A DNA stretch of 64,000 bases from DATJZH01 sp052146815 (GCA_052146815.1 JBKQMG010000134.1:1-64000), one strand, 5' to 3'. Positions 53,393 through 62,204 are shown, numbered from the stretch's first letter. Made by a program: numbers and translations. Notes: generated by a model not told the origin, from the sequence alone.

Positions 53393-54678
53393 AAGGAGCG
53401 TTGAACGGGGAACTGATCGCCCGGCGCCGGGCGGTGGAAGCGCTGCGATCGGGCGTGCCGAGCCGGGACGCGGTCGCGGCGCTCGGCTCTGGGCAGCCGG
53501 AAGCGGAGGACCGGTTCACGGCGCTGGTTGAGTGCGCAGGCGAGCCGCGTAGGCCGGTGGCCGGCGCTCAGGGGCTGTTGTTTGGCGGCGGGTTCGGCTC
53601 GGGCAAGAGCCACCTGCTGACCCATCTGGGTCATCTCGCCATGTCATCGGGCTTCGTGGTGAGCACCGTCGTGATCAGCAAGGAGACGCCACTTCATGAT
53701 CCGGTGAAGGTATTCCGCGTGGCGATCGAGTCCGCGCATGATCTCGGTCGTGCCCACGGGGTGCTCGCGGACTCCGCAGCCTCCCTTGACCCTGACACGC
53801 CTCGCTATGCGGAGCTGACTCGCTGGGTTAATTCCCCAGCCAGCGGCCTGGACGAGCGCTTTGCGGCGACCCTGTTCTGCCACGAACGGTTGCGCGGCGG
53901 GGAGGTGCCCGGAAGCGATGAGACTGTCGACGCCCTGGTGCGGTTCTGGGGTGGCGAGCCGCTGCGCATGACCGACCTGCGGCGCGCCCTGAAGTCGGTG
54001 GGCGGGGCTGGGCTGTACAGCTTCACCCCCATCTCGGTCAGGGAACTCGCACGCCAGCGGTTTCGGTTCCTTGCCCGGCTGCTGCGAGCAGCCGGGCAAG
54101 CAGGCTGGGTGGTTCTCTTCGATGAGGTCGAACTGATCGGCCGTTACTCGCTGCTCCAGCGCGGTCGTTCCTACGCCGAACTGGCCAGGTGGCTCGGCAG
54201 CCGGGACAGCGACCCGGGGCTGCCACTGATCGCGGCCTTCGCCATGACCGACGACTTCGAAGCCGCCATCCTGGCCGGCAAAGACGACCGCACGCACATT
54301 CCCGCACGACTTCGTGCGAAACAGTCACCGGAATGGGATGAGACCGCGGCGCTGGCCGAGGCGGGGATGCGCCAGATCGAGCACGACATGCTCCTGCTCG
54401 AGCCGCCCGGCAACGAGGAACTCGACCACGCCTACGCGACCCTCAAGAAGCTCCACGGAGACGCGTTCGCCTGGTCCCCGCCCGACGTGGCCGGCCTGGA
54501 GCGGCTTGGTGCGACCCGGATGCGCCAATACGTGCGGGCTTGGATCAACGAATGGGATCTGGTCCGGCTGGACCCCGCATTCCGCCCGCAGACTGAATCA
54601 GTCAGCATCCCGAGCGACTACCGGGAAGACAGCACGCTTGAGGCCGCCGACGAGTCCGAAAACTACGGGGCGGACTGA
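53389..54678 (+). CDS. Cassette protein C, DUF2791/BrxD-like P-loop ATPase
   Basis: 429 residues. Walker A GGGFGSGKSH (residues 66-75) and Walker B VVLFDE (241-246) are intact, and LIAAFAMTDDF is the sensor region. The N-terminus (ARRRAVEALRSGVPSRDAVAALG) and the C-terminal helical part (ATRMRQYVRAWINEWDL) resemble BrxD, the BREX-associated ATPase of the DUF2791 family, whose usual length is similar. It probably loads or senses nucleic acid in an anti-phage or related stress system; no methyltransferase, PglZ phosphatase, BrxC, helicase or Lon gene is nearby. ATG 53389 overlaps gene B (ATGA). The following 148 bases (54679-54826) up to rnpB show no gene. Confidence 0.75.
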   Translation: MKGALNGELIARRRAVEALRSGVPSRDAVAALGSGQPEAEDRFTALVECAGEPRRPVAGAQGLLFGGGFGSGKSHLLTHLGHLAMSSGFVVSTVVISKETPLHDPVKVFRVAIESAHDLGRAHGVLADSAASLDPDTPRYAELTRWVNSPASGLDERFAATLFCHERLRGGEVPGSDETVDALVRFWGGEPLRMTDLRRALKSVGGAGLYSFTPISVRELARQRFRFLARLLRAAGQAGWVVLFDEVELIGRYSLLQRGRSYAELARWLGSRDSDPGLPLIAAFAMTDDFEAAILAGKDDRTHIPARLRAKQSPEWDETAALAEAGMRQIEHDMLLLEPPGNEELDHAYATLKKLHGDAFAWSPPDVAGLERLGATRMRQYVRAWINEWDLVRLDPAFRPQTESVSIPSDYREDSTLEAADESENYGAD

Positions 54679-54826
54679 GGCGACCCGGACGAGCGAAGGC
54701 AGTTGGAGCCCACTCCGCCCGGACAGACAGCCCTGGCGAGAGCGCCTCAGTCCTGGTTTCCGCGCCATGTCGGTGCGCAGGTTGCCCGGCTGTATCGTCC
54801 ATGGGCAGGGCGTCACCCCGGTCAGG

Positions 54827-55245
54827 CGGCGGGCGAGTCGGCCTGTAGGCCGGGTTCTGTGCACCCGCTTGCGCGGGCCGACGGCCATCCATCTGGGACT
54901 GCCGTTGCCGGCAGCCTCGTGCGGTCTACCCGCGAGCATCGGGCGGGCCGCCCTCAATCGCTCGCGCAGGAGCCGCGTCGCGAGACGCGGCTCCCTCTTC
55001 ACCTAGCTCCGGGTGGGGTTTGCCAAGCCGCTCGGGTCACCCCGAACGCTGGTGGTCTCATACACCACCGTTTCACCCTTACCTCCGGACGGATCCGGAG
55101 GCGGTCTGTTTTCTGTGGCACTGTCCCGCGGGTCACCCCGGGTCGGCGTTACCGACCACCCTGCCCTGCGGAGCCCGGACCTTCCTCGGCGCTCCCCGGT
55201 AAACCGGGGAGCGCCGCGGCCGCCCGGCCGGCTCGCCCGCCGCTG
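54827..55245 (-). ncRNA. rnpB: RNase P RNA (bacterial type A)
   Basis: Catalytic RNA of RNase P, which matures tRNA 5' ends. On the minus strand the order of conserved segments is correct: GAGGAAGGTCCGGGCTCC, ACAGTGCCACAGAAAACAG, GGTAAGGGTGAAACGGTGG, GGCTTGGCAAACCCCACCCGG, AGATGGATGGCCG and ACAGAACCCGGCCTACAGG. The 5' GCGGGCGAGCCGGCC pairs with the 3' GGCCGACTCGCCCGC (P1), fixing the ends to within a few bases. About 415 nt, normal for actinobacteria. Confidence 0.95.
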
Positions 55246-55295
55246 CGCACAGCTTAGAGCGTCCGTGCCGGCCTTGGTGAAGGTCGGTGCGCCGG

Positions 55296-56123
55296 CTAGC
55301 GGATCAGGCCGCCCAGCACGCCGCTGTACTCAGGCTCGCTCGTGCCCTTCGCCGGGGCGGCGAGACTGAGCGCCGGACCGCCGTTGCGCCGGGGCGTGGC
55401 CGGCCTGCGCCGGGCCGCGTCCTTGCGGGCGCTCGCCTGAGCCGCGGAGCCCTTCGGCTTCGCGGTGACCGTGCGCTTGGCCGAGGACTTCGCCTTGCTC
55501 GCCGTCTTCGGCTTGGCTGCGGACCTGGCCGCAGCAGGCCTGGCCGCCGCGGTCCGGGTCGTGCCGGCCTTGGCGGTGGCAGAGGTCTTCGGCCTCATGC
55601 TGGCGCCGCGCTTGGCCGAGGTGCTGCTGGCCTTCGCGGTACCGGACTTGGCAGTGCTGGACTTGGCCGCGCTGCCGTTCTTGGCGGCGGTGCTGCGCCC
55701 GGCGGCGGGTTTCGGCTTGGCCGGCGCGGCGGTCCGCGCGGGCGCGGCCGGCTTGGCAACCGGCATCGTCTTCGCCGCTGCGGTCAGCGACTTGGCGGCC
55801 GTGGTCATGGCCTTGGTGGCGCTGTTCATCGCCTGCATGGCGGTGAACATCGTCTTGGCGGATGTGGTGGCCTTGCTCGCCGCGGCCGTCATCTTGGTGG
55901 CGGCCGAGGTGACCTTGGTCGCTGCCGAGGACACGGTCCGGGCCGCGGTCATGGCCGCCGGCGCGTTCCTGGTCCCCGCCGAACGCGTCGTCTTCGGCTT
56001 AGTGCTCGAGCTGGTTTTCGGCCGCGCGGCTGTCTTCTTCACAGCCTTGCTGCTCGCCGACTTGCCGCGGGCTGGGCTCGCCGTACTCCGGCGAGCGGCC
56101 GCGCGGGTGGTCTGTGCAGGCAC
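55296..56123 (-). CDS. Lys/Ala-rich histone H1-like protein
   Basis: 275 residues, about a third Ala, rich in Lys, Thr, Ser and Arg, with AKP, AAKT and KTA repeats like the C-terminal tail of histone H1 or HupS/HBsu-extensions. A regular amphipathic section about 55-120 (MTAARTVSSAATKVTSAATK-type heptads) could coil. It ends in a less basic tag, SEPEYSGVLGGLIR. It probably binds DNA or RNA nonspecifically. GTG 56123 has GGGGGGAG upstream. The gap 56124-56242 is AT-rich for this genome and probably holds its promoter. Confidence 0.72.
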   Translation of the reverse strand: MPAQTTRAAARRSTASPARGKSASSKAVKKTAARPKTSSSTKPKTTRSAGTRNAPAAMTAARTVSSAATKVTSAATKMTAAASKATTSAKTMFTAMQAMNSATKAMTTAAKSLTAAAKTMPVAKPAAPARTAAPAKPKPAAGRSTAAKNGSAAKSSTAKSGTAKASSTSAKRGASMRPKTSATAKAGTTRTAAARPAAARSAAKPKTASKAKSSAKRTVTAKPKGSAAQASARKDAARRRPATPRRNGGPALSLAAPAKGTSEPEYSGVLGGLIR

Positions 56124-56242
56124 TGAACTCCCCCCGTCTTGATCAATTACGGAAAGAGCTATTCCACTACCGAGAGTGATCTACACACCCGATGGTCACT
56201 GTATTCGCAGAACAATGGACGCAACCGAGCCTAAATGAGCAG

Positions 56243-57427
56243 CTAACGAACCGGCTTAATGATGGCAGTACCGCCTGACTGCAGGTGGCAGGTGTCGTTG
56301 AGTGACCGGACCAGCGCTGGCCCGTCGGCGAACCAGTCGACCTCGCAGAGCGAGGCGACGCTCAGATGCATGCGGAACAGCGCAGCGGGCGGCGCGAGGA
56401 GAGCACGGCAGAGCAGCGTCTTGATCGGCGTCACGTGGCTGACGAAAACAAGCGTGCGGCCGGGGTAAGCGGCCAGCAGCTGGTCGACGGCGGCGAGCAC
56501 CCGTTTGGCCGCGGCGGCGAAACTCTCGCCAGCCGGCGGTGCGGCATCGGCGTTAGCCAGCCACGCCGACATCTCCTCCGGCCACTGCGCGGCCGCCTCG
56601 GCGAAGGACATGCCCTCCCATTTGCCGAAGTCCGTCTCGATCAGGTCGCGGTTCACTTCCAGCGGCGCGCCGGTGGCTTCCGCGACCGCCTCGGCGGTGC
56701 GCCGGGCCCGCCGCAGCGGGGAGGTGACGATGACGTCGACGTTCCGCCGCTTGGCCAGGCGCCGGGCGGCCGCCGCGGCCTGCCGCTTGCCTGTCTCGGT
56801 GAGCGGGATGTCGCCGCGCCCGGCGAACTTGCGTTCGGCCGAAAGCGGCGTCTCGCCGTGCCGCAGCAGCAGCGTCGTGGTCTTCTGCCCCTGGGCTGGC
56901 CCCCACGCGGCCGCCGTGTCCTGCGCGCCTGGCTCGTCCGACGACGCATTCGCCTGCGCCGGCGTGCCCGCAGCAGCAGAACCGGTCGCGCCCCGCCGGC
57001 CGGCGGCGGCGGGGCCGCCCGCGGCATCCATCGCCTTGTTCGCCAGCCGGTCGGCTCTGGCGTTGCGGGCCCGGGGAATCCAGCTGTAGGTGACCCTGCC
57101 CAGCCGTCCGGCCGCTTCGCGCGCCGCCTCGGCCAGCGTGCGCAGGTTAGGGTCCTTGATCTGCCACCGGCCCGACATCTGCTCGACGACGAGCTTGGAA
57201 TCCATCCTGACGTCGACATCAGCTCCGGGAGAAATGTCAGCGGCCGCGCGCAGCCCGGCGATAAGGCCCGAGTACTCGGCGGCGTTGTTCGTCGTCGTGC
57301 CCAGGCTGTCGTGCAGCTCGGCGAGGACCTCGCCGCTGCCCGCGTCGGCGACAAGCGCGCCGTAGCCGGCCGGGCCGGGATTGCCGCGCGAGCCGCCGTC
57401 CGCCTCCACGACCAGCTTGCGGGTCAC
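56243..57427 (-). CDS. Bifunctional RNase H / acid phosphatase
   Basis: 394 residues. N-terminal RNase HI type domain (about 1-135): VEADGGSRGNPGPAGYG (first Asp), TNNAAEYSGLIAGL (Glu), VRMDSKLVVEQ (Asp), then the last acidic group in ARNARADRLAN. C-terminal histidine phosphatase domain: LLLRHGETPLSAE (RHG), SPLRRARRTAEA and VFVSHVTPIKTLL. A Gly/Ala linker joins them. The fusion is characteristic of actinobacteria (Mycobacterium Rv2228c type), degrading RNA:DNA hybrids and with alpha-ribazole phosphatase-like activity. Start GTG 57427 overlaps the stop of the upstream gene (GTGA). Confidence 0.92.
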   Translation of the reverse strand: MTRKLVVEADGGSRGNPGPAGYGALVADAGSGEVLAELHDSLGTTTNNAAEYSGLIAGLRAAADISPGADVDVRMDSKLVVEQMSGRWQIKDPNLRTLAEAAREAAGRLGRVTYSWIPRARNARADRLANKAMDAAGGPAAAGRRGATGSAAAGTPAQANASSDEPGAQDTAAAWGPAQGQKTTTLLLRHGETPLSAERKFAGRGDIPLTETGKRQAAAAARRLAKRRNVDVIVTSPLRRARRTAEAVAEATGAPLEVNRDLIETDFGKWEGMSFAEAAAQWPEEMSAWLANADAAPPAGESFAAAAKRVLAAVDQLLAAYPGRTLVFVSHVTPIKTLLCRALLAPPAALFRMHLSVASLCEVDWFADGPALVRSLNDTCHLQSGGTAIIKPVR

Positions 57428-58167
57428 AGGCCTGACTCGTCGGTGCGGACCAGGATCCTGCGGCATTCCTCGCAGCGCAGGATCTCGTCGGGATCGGCGG
57501 TCCGGATGGCATTGAGGTCGACGGTGTTCAGCGAGAGATGACAGCCCTCACAGCGGCCGCGCCGCAGCGCCGCCGCACCGACGCCGCCGTGCTGCACCCG
57601 GAGCCGCTCGTACAGATCGAGCAGGTCAGCGGAGATCTCGGCGGTGACCACGGCGCGGCGGTCGGCGGCCTTGCCGGTGAGCTCGGCCAGTTCGGCCAGA
57701 GCGGTGTCGCGGCGGGTCGTCGCGGCCTGCCGCTGGGCGGCGAGCTGCTCGCGCTCGGCGGCGGCCGCCTGGTGCTCGCCGTCGGCCTGCTCCCGGCGCT
57801 CCATCACGTCCAGGACGATCTCCTCGAGAGCGTCCTGGCGGCGGTGCAGCGACACGATCTCCGACTGGAGGTTCTCCAGCTCCCGCGGCGACGACACCTG
57901 GCCCGCGTCCAGCCGCCCCTGGTCTCGCTGGATCCGGGTGCGGACCTGCTCGACGTCACCTTCTGCCTTCGCCTGCTCGCGGCGCAGGTCGCCTTCCCGC
58001 GCCTCCAAGCTGGCCAGGGCGTCGCGAAGCTCATTGTCGCGCTGATCGATCTGTTTCAGCTCTGCGTGCTCGGGCAGGGTCCGCCTGCCGTAGTCGAGTC
58101 TGCTCAGCTCGGCGTCCAGGTCAGCAAGCTCGAGCAGCCGCAGCTGCGCGTCGGGAGAAGCTTTCAC
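57424..58167 (-). CDS. C4-type zinc-ribbon coiled-coil protein (DUF164)
   Basis: 247 residues. Long antiparallel coiled-coil (about 1-175) with heptads, ended by RCEGCHLSLNTVDLN and LRCEECRRIL, the two CxxC pairs of a zinc ribbon. Family members are conserved upstream of RNase H/phosphatase fusions in actinobacteria; a role in nucleic-acid handling has been proposed but not shown. Translationally coupled to the RNase H gene. ATG 58167 lies downstream of no obvious gene here; the next + strand gene is divergent. Confidence 0.9.
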   Translation of the reverse strand: MKASPDAQLRLLELADLDAELSRLDYGRRTLPEHAELKQIDQRDNELRDALASLEAREGDLRREQAKAEGDVEQVRTRIQRDQGRLDAGQVSSPRELENLQSEIVSLHRRQDALEEIVLDVMERREQADGEHQAAAAEREQLAAQRQAATTRRDTALAELAELTGKAADRRAVVTAEISADLLDLYERLRVQHGGVGAAALRRGRCEGCHLSLNTVDLNAIRTADPDEILRCEECRRILVRTDESGL

Positions 58168-58290
58168 GGGGCCACGTTAGCCTGCCCGGCCTGCGCTGTC
58201 GCCCGGGGCGAGGGGGTCGGCTGCGGGCGCGGCAGCCGGGATCGGGGAAACTCGCACCGCGGCGCGGCGGCTGCGGTAGACCTGGGCCGC

Positions 58291-58794
58291 ATGGAGATCC
58301 CCCGGATCAGCAGGCCTGACATGCCTGGCTACGGAATCCTGGGCCCGGACGAGGGCAGCGGCTTGCTCCCGTGGTCGTGGGCGGCCGAGCGGCTCAGCTC
58401 CGCGCGCAACTACTGGGTCGTGTCCGTGCGGCCCGACGGCCGGCCGCACTCCATGCCGGTCTGGGGCATGTGGGACGACAGCATGCTCTGGTTCACCACG
58501 GCGGTCGGCTCCCGCAAGGCCAGGAACCTGCGGGCCGATCCCCGCTGCGTCGTCACGACCGAGGACGCGAGCGACCCTGTGGTGATCGAGGGCACGGCTG
58601 CGTTCGTGACCGATCCGGCCAGCATCCGCCGCGTGCTGGACCTGATGAACAGCAAATACGGCACAGAAATTGAGCCGGGCTTTCTGGATCCCGCCATCAA
58701 CGCCACGATCTCGGTGCGGCCGCAGCAGGTCATCAGCATGCGGCACGGCGACTTTACCGGTTCCCCGACCCGCTGGCAGTTCGGCTCAGCCTGA
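58291..58794 (+). CDS. Pyridoxamine-5'-phosphate-oxidase-fold (FMN/F420) protein
   Basis: 167 residues. NYWVVSVRPDGRPHSMPVWGMWDDSMLWFTTAVGSRKARNLRADPRCVVTT is the split-barrel flavin-binding core common to PNPOx-like and F420-dependent enzymes (SRKARNL contacts the phosphate). The C-terminal QVISMRHGDFTGSPTRWQF is conserved in actinobacterial members. Cofactor and substrate cannot be told. ATG 58291 is the first in-frame start at the homology boundary. Its 3' end overlaps the convergent anti-sigma gene by 41 bases. Confidence 0.85.
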   Translation: MEIPRISRPDMPGYGILGPDEGSGLLPWSWAAERLSSARNYWVVSVRPDGRPHSMPVWGMWDDSMLWFTTAVGSRKARNLRADPRCVVTTEDASDPVVIEGTAAFVTDPASIRRVLDLMNSKYGTEIEPGFLDPAINATISVRPQQVISMRHGDFTGSPTRWQFGSA

Positions 58795-59653
58795 GCATCA
58801 GCACCGGCGGCGAGGTCGGCTGCGGCGAACCGGCCGCCGGCTCGACCGTCATGCCGATCCGGTCGCCGGCCGCCAGGCCCGATACGACCACCGGGCCGCT
58901 CATCCCGGCGCGGGCGCTGGGCAGCATACCGACCGGCTTCTTGCCGGAGGGGCCCATCAGCCACAGCTCGTAGCGCTCCGCGGCGGGCAGCGCCCGCAGC
59001 CCGGCGGCGGTGAATACCAGCTTGCGCTCAGCGTGTGACATGACCACCGTGGCACTGCCGCCGGTGACGACGTGCGCAGTCAGCATCGCGGCGTCGGGCG
59101 AGGCCAGCACGCGGGCCACCGCGGCGCTGCCCCGCTGGGCCTGATCGAGTCGCCGCTGGGCGCCGTGCATGCTGATGGCGAGGACGACGGCCGCCGCCGC
59201 CAGCGCGGCGCCGGCGGCGAGGCCGAGCCTGCGCCACGGCGTCGTGCCCGTGCCTCTCGTGCCCGTGCCTCTCGTGCCCGTTCTGCCCGTGCCTCGGCCC
59301 GCCTGGCGCTGGCCGCGTCCGGCGGGCCATCCCCGGCCCGGCCAGCCTGCGCCCAGCCGGCCGGGCTGGTCACCGGGCACGCCCGGCACCGCCTCAGCGG
59401 CCGGGCCGGTGACCGGCGGAAGCTGCCTGACCTGCGCCGCCGCCTGCATGGCCAGGGCCTTGAGCTCGGGGCGCGGCACGACCGCGTCGGCGACGGCGAG
59501 CCGGGCGGTCGCCTCCCGCATTTCCCTGATCTCTTCCTGGCAGGCGCTGCATTCGGCCAGGTGCAGCTCGAACCTGGCCCGGTCGGCATCGGAGACGGCG
59601 TCCATCGCGTAGGCGCCGACGAGAGTGTGCGCGGAAGCGTCGCCGGTGACCAT
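58754..59653 (-). CDS. rskA: RskA-type anti-sigma factor
   Basis: 299 residues. The N-terminal ZAS domain has HxxxCxxC as HLAECSACQEE, with LVGAYAMDAVSDADRARFE before it. A disordered linker with RGTGT repeats (about 125-140) leads to one transmembrane helix (AAGAALAAAAVVLAISM, about 150-170), and an extracytoplasmic RskA domain has LTAHVVTGGSATVVMS and YELWLMGPSG. It would hold the partner sigma factor at the membrane until proteolysis. ATG 59653 overlaps the sigma stop (TGATG). Confidence 0.9.
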   Translation of the reverse strand: MVTGDASAHTLVGAYAMDAVSDADRARFELHLAECSACQEEIREMREATARLAVADAVVPRPELKALAMQAAAQVRQLPPVTGPAAEAVPGVPGDQPGRLGAGWPGRGWPAGRGQRQAGRGTGRTGTRGTGTRGTGTTPWRRLGLAAGAALAAAAVVLAISMHGAQRRLDQAQRGSAAVARVLASPDAAMLTAHVVTGGSATVVMSHAERKLVFTAAGLRALPAAERYELWLMGPSGKKPVGMLPSARAGMSGPVVVSGLAAGDRIGMTVEPAAGSPQPTSPPVLMLRLSRTASGSGNR

Positions 59654-60255
59654 CACGCCACCCCCAGGCAGTCGCGGAGACGGATCAGACCGTCCCGCAT
59701 CCGGGTCTTGACCGTGCCGGCCGGCAGGGCCAGCAGCTCGGCCACCTCCGCGTAGGTGTATCCGTGGTAATAGGCCAGCGTCACGGATTCGCGCTGCAGC
59801 TCGGTGAGAGCGGTCAGGCAGCGGCGCACGCGCTCGCGGTCGAAGGCGGCTTCGACGGCCTCGACCACGTCGTCGTAGGCGATCTCCGCGGAGGCGGCGC
59901 GCAGTTCCCGGTCAGCCGCCTTCTGCTCGGACCGCACCCGGTCCACCGCGCGGCGGTGCGCCAGCATCATGATCCATGCGCTGGCGGAGCCGATCCGCGG
60001 ATCAAACCGTGCCGCCGAGCGCCAGATCTCCAGCAGCACCTCCTGCATGACTTCCTCGGACTGGGCGAGATCTCGCACTACCCGGCGGACCGCTCCCAGG
60101 ATCTGGCCGGCCGCCTGGTCATAGAGGGTGTCGAAGGCGCGCTGGTCGCCGCGCGCCACCTCGGCGAGCAGGTCCTCCAGCCGCGCCGCGCCGTCGCGGC
60201 GGCGCACCGCGGGCTGCGGCGCCGAGCGCCCGGGTTCCTGGTCGCTGTCCGCCAT
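59653..60255 (-). CDS. sigK: ECF sigma factor, SigK/SigL-like
   Basis: 200 residues. Region 2: DTLYDQAAGQILGAVRRVVRDLAQSEEVMQEVLLEIWRSA, with WIMMLAHRRAVDRVRSEQK; region 4: ELQRESVTLAYYHGYTYAEVAELLALPAGTVKTRM, with the recognition helix in the TVKTR stretch. The partner is the overlapping RskA-type anti-sigma, as in Mycobacterium sigK-rskA. ATG 60255 is the start. The divergent sulfite-oxidase-like gene is a likely target. Confidence 0.9.
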   Translation of the reverse strand: MADSDQEPGRSAPQPAVRRRDGAARLEDLLAEVARGDQRAFDTLYDQAAGQILGAVRRVVRDLAQSEEVMQEVLLEIWRSAARFDPRIGSASAWIMMLAHRRAVDRVRSEQKAADRELRAASAEIAYDDVVEAVEAAFDRERVRRCLTALTELQRESVTLAYYHGYTYAEVAELLALPAGTVKTRMRDGLIRLRDCLGVA

Positions 60256-60373
60256 CCTCACATTCTCTATTCGTTGCCGACCTGCGCGCAGCTTGCCGCA
60301 GCCGGGGCGAAACTGCGGCGCGTTGACACCCCGGCGCGGCAATACTGAGGGCTCGCTGCGACGAATTACAGGA

Positions 60374-62131
60374 GTGACAACAATCAATCGATCAGCGGCC
60401 GGTGCGGGCCGTGGTGCTATCTCCGGCGTGCTGGCAGGCGGCGTGGCGCTTGGAGTGGGCCAGCTGGTGGCTGGATTCACTGGCGCGACCGGCTCTCCGG
60501 TGGTCTCGGTCGGCGAGATGTCGATCGACTTCACCCCGCCTGCCGTGAAGAATTTCGCCATCCGGGCCTTCGGCTCACACGACAAGCTTGTGCTGGTCAG
60601 CGGCATCCTGGTCGTGCTGGCTATCTTCGCCGCCATCATCGGCGTCGTCGCCGTCCGGAACCTGCGCCTCGGTATCGCCGGGCTCGGGATCTTCGCGGTG
60701 ATCGGCGTGATCGCGGCGGCGACCCGGCCGACGGCGACAGCTGCTGACGTGCTGCCGACCCTGGCTGGCGCGGCCGCGGCGATGTTGGCCCTGGTCCTGC
60801 TCATCAGGGCAGCACGGCCTGCGAGAGCACCCGTGGGCGCCGCCCTGGCCGGCGCCATTCGCGCCGACCGACCTGCCGTCGCTGCTGAAGCCGAGCCGGG
60901 GGCAGCTGAAGCCGAGCGGGGGGCGGCGGACGGCGGCGGGTGGGTACCGAATTCGCCCGCCAGGGCAGGGGTCGGCTCGGGCGGTCCACCGCCCAGCGGT
61001 CCCCCCGGCAGCGGGCCGCCCCGCGGCGGGCCGCCGGACAGCGTTCCGTCGCGCAGCGGCCCACTGCGCCGCAGCTTTCTCGCGACGGGTGTGGCGGTGG
61101 CGGGCACCGCCGCGATCGCCGGGGTGGCCGGGCGATTGCTGACCGAACGGCAGAGTGTGGCGGTGGCGCAGCAGGCACTGCGGCTTCCGGCGCCCGCCAA
61201 GGCTCCGCCGCGGCTGGCCTCCGACGTCGACCTCAAGATCCCCGGCCTCAGCTCCTTCATCACGCCGAATTCCAAGTTCTACCGGGTGGATACGGCCATC
61301 GTCCTGCCGGAAATCCCGCCCTCCAGCTGGCAGCTGCGGATTCACGGGATGGTGGACCGGGAGATCGTGCTCAGCTTTGACGAGCTCATCCGCAGGCCGC
61401 TGATCGAGGAGTACATCACGCTGACGTGCGTCTCCAATCCCGTCAGCGGTCCTTACATCGGCAACGCGCGCTGGCTGGGGACGAGCCTGCGCGGCCTGCT
61501 TCAGCAGGCCGGCATCAAGGCGGGCGCCGATCAGCTGTTCTGCACGTCATCAGACGGCTTCACGTCCGGATCGCCGGTCCTGACGGCGATGGACGGCCGC
61601 GACTCGATGCTCGCCATTGCGATGAATGGCGCCGCCCTGCCAGTCGAGCACGGCTTCCCGGTCCGCATGGTCGTTCCCGGCCTCTACGGATACGTCTCGG
61701 CGTGCAAGTGGATTACCGACATCGAAGTCACCACCTACTCGGCCAACACCGCCTACTGGGCGCAGCGCGGCTGGTCTCAGCAGGCGCCGATCAAGACCGA
61801 GTCCCGTATCGACGTGCCGAACGGCCTGTCGGAGGTCAAGCCGGGCAAGGTGACCGTCGCCGGCGTCGCGTGGGCCCAGCACAAGGGCATCGACGCGGTG
61901 GAAGTGCGCGTCGACCGCGGGCCCTGGCACCGGGCACGCCTCGCCGCCGTGCCGGACATCGACACCTGGCGCCAGTGGGTGTGGGACGACTGGAATGCCA
62001 TCCCGGGCAGTCATGTCATCGAGGCCCGCGCCACCGACGCGACGGGTTACACCCAGACGGCCGTGCAGGCTCCGCCCGAGCCCAACGGGGCGAGCGGCTA
62101 TCCGTCCGTGAGCGTCACGGTCAGCAGCTAG
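60374..62131 (+). CDS. Sulfite-oxidase-family molybdopterin oxidoreductase, membrane-bound
   Basis: 585 residues. Four N-terminal transmembrane segments (about 10-155), a Gly/Pro/Ser linker (about 190-235) and then an RRSFLATGVAVAG segment resembling a Tat/anchor helix before the soluble domain (from about 285). That domain has the oxidoreductase molybdopterin-binding fold with the Moco-ligand Cys in TLTCVSNPVSG, WLGTSLRGLLQQAG and LPVEHGFPVRMVVPGLYGY; the C-terminal Mo-co dimerisation domain ends VSVTVSS. The electron acceptor and substrate are unknown. GTG 60374 is assumed; AGGAG overlaps it, so a leaderless message is possible. Confidence 0.85.
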   Translation: MTTINRSAAGAGRGAISGVLAGGVALGVGQLVAGFTGATGSPVVSVGEMSIDFTPPAVKNFAIRAFGSHDKLVLVSGILVVLAIFAAIIGVVAVRNLRLGIAGLGIFAVIGVIAAATRPTATAADVLPTLAGAAAAMLALVLLIRAARPARAPVGAALAGAIRADRPAVAAEAEPGAAEAERGAADGGGWVPNSPARAGVGSGGPPPSGPPGSGPPRGGPPDSVPSRSGPLRRSFLATGVAVAGTAAIAGVAGRLLTERQSVAVAQQALRLPAPAKAPPRLASDVDLKIPGLSSFITPNSKFYRVDTAIVLPEIPPSSWQLRIHGMVDREIVLSFDELIRRPLIEEYITLTCVSNPVSGPYIGNARWLGTSLRGLLQQAGIKAGADQLFCTSSDGFTSGSPVLTAMDGRDSMLAIAMNGAALPVEHGFPVRMVVPGLYGYVSACKWITDIEVTTYSANTAYWAQRGWSQQAPIKTESRIDVPNGLSEVKPGKVTVAGVAWAQHKGIDAVEVRVDRGPWHRARLAAVPDIDTWRQWVWDDWNAIPGSHVIEARATDATGYTQTAVQAPPEPNGASGYPSVSVTVSS

Positions 62132-62204
62132 GGACGCGGGTGCAGGCCCTGACCCGGGCTTGCACTGCCCCGGTGTGTGCCGGCCTCGCCTGCCGCGCGG
62201 CCTG

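Noticed and set aside
51582..54678. Complete BREX or Pgl system
   Set aside because: Only a BrxD-like ATPase and two companions are present. No methyltransferase, PglZ, PglW/Y-type kinase, BrxL or helicase was found on either strand in the window.
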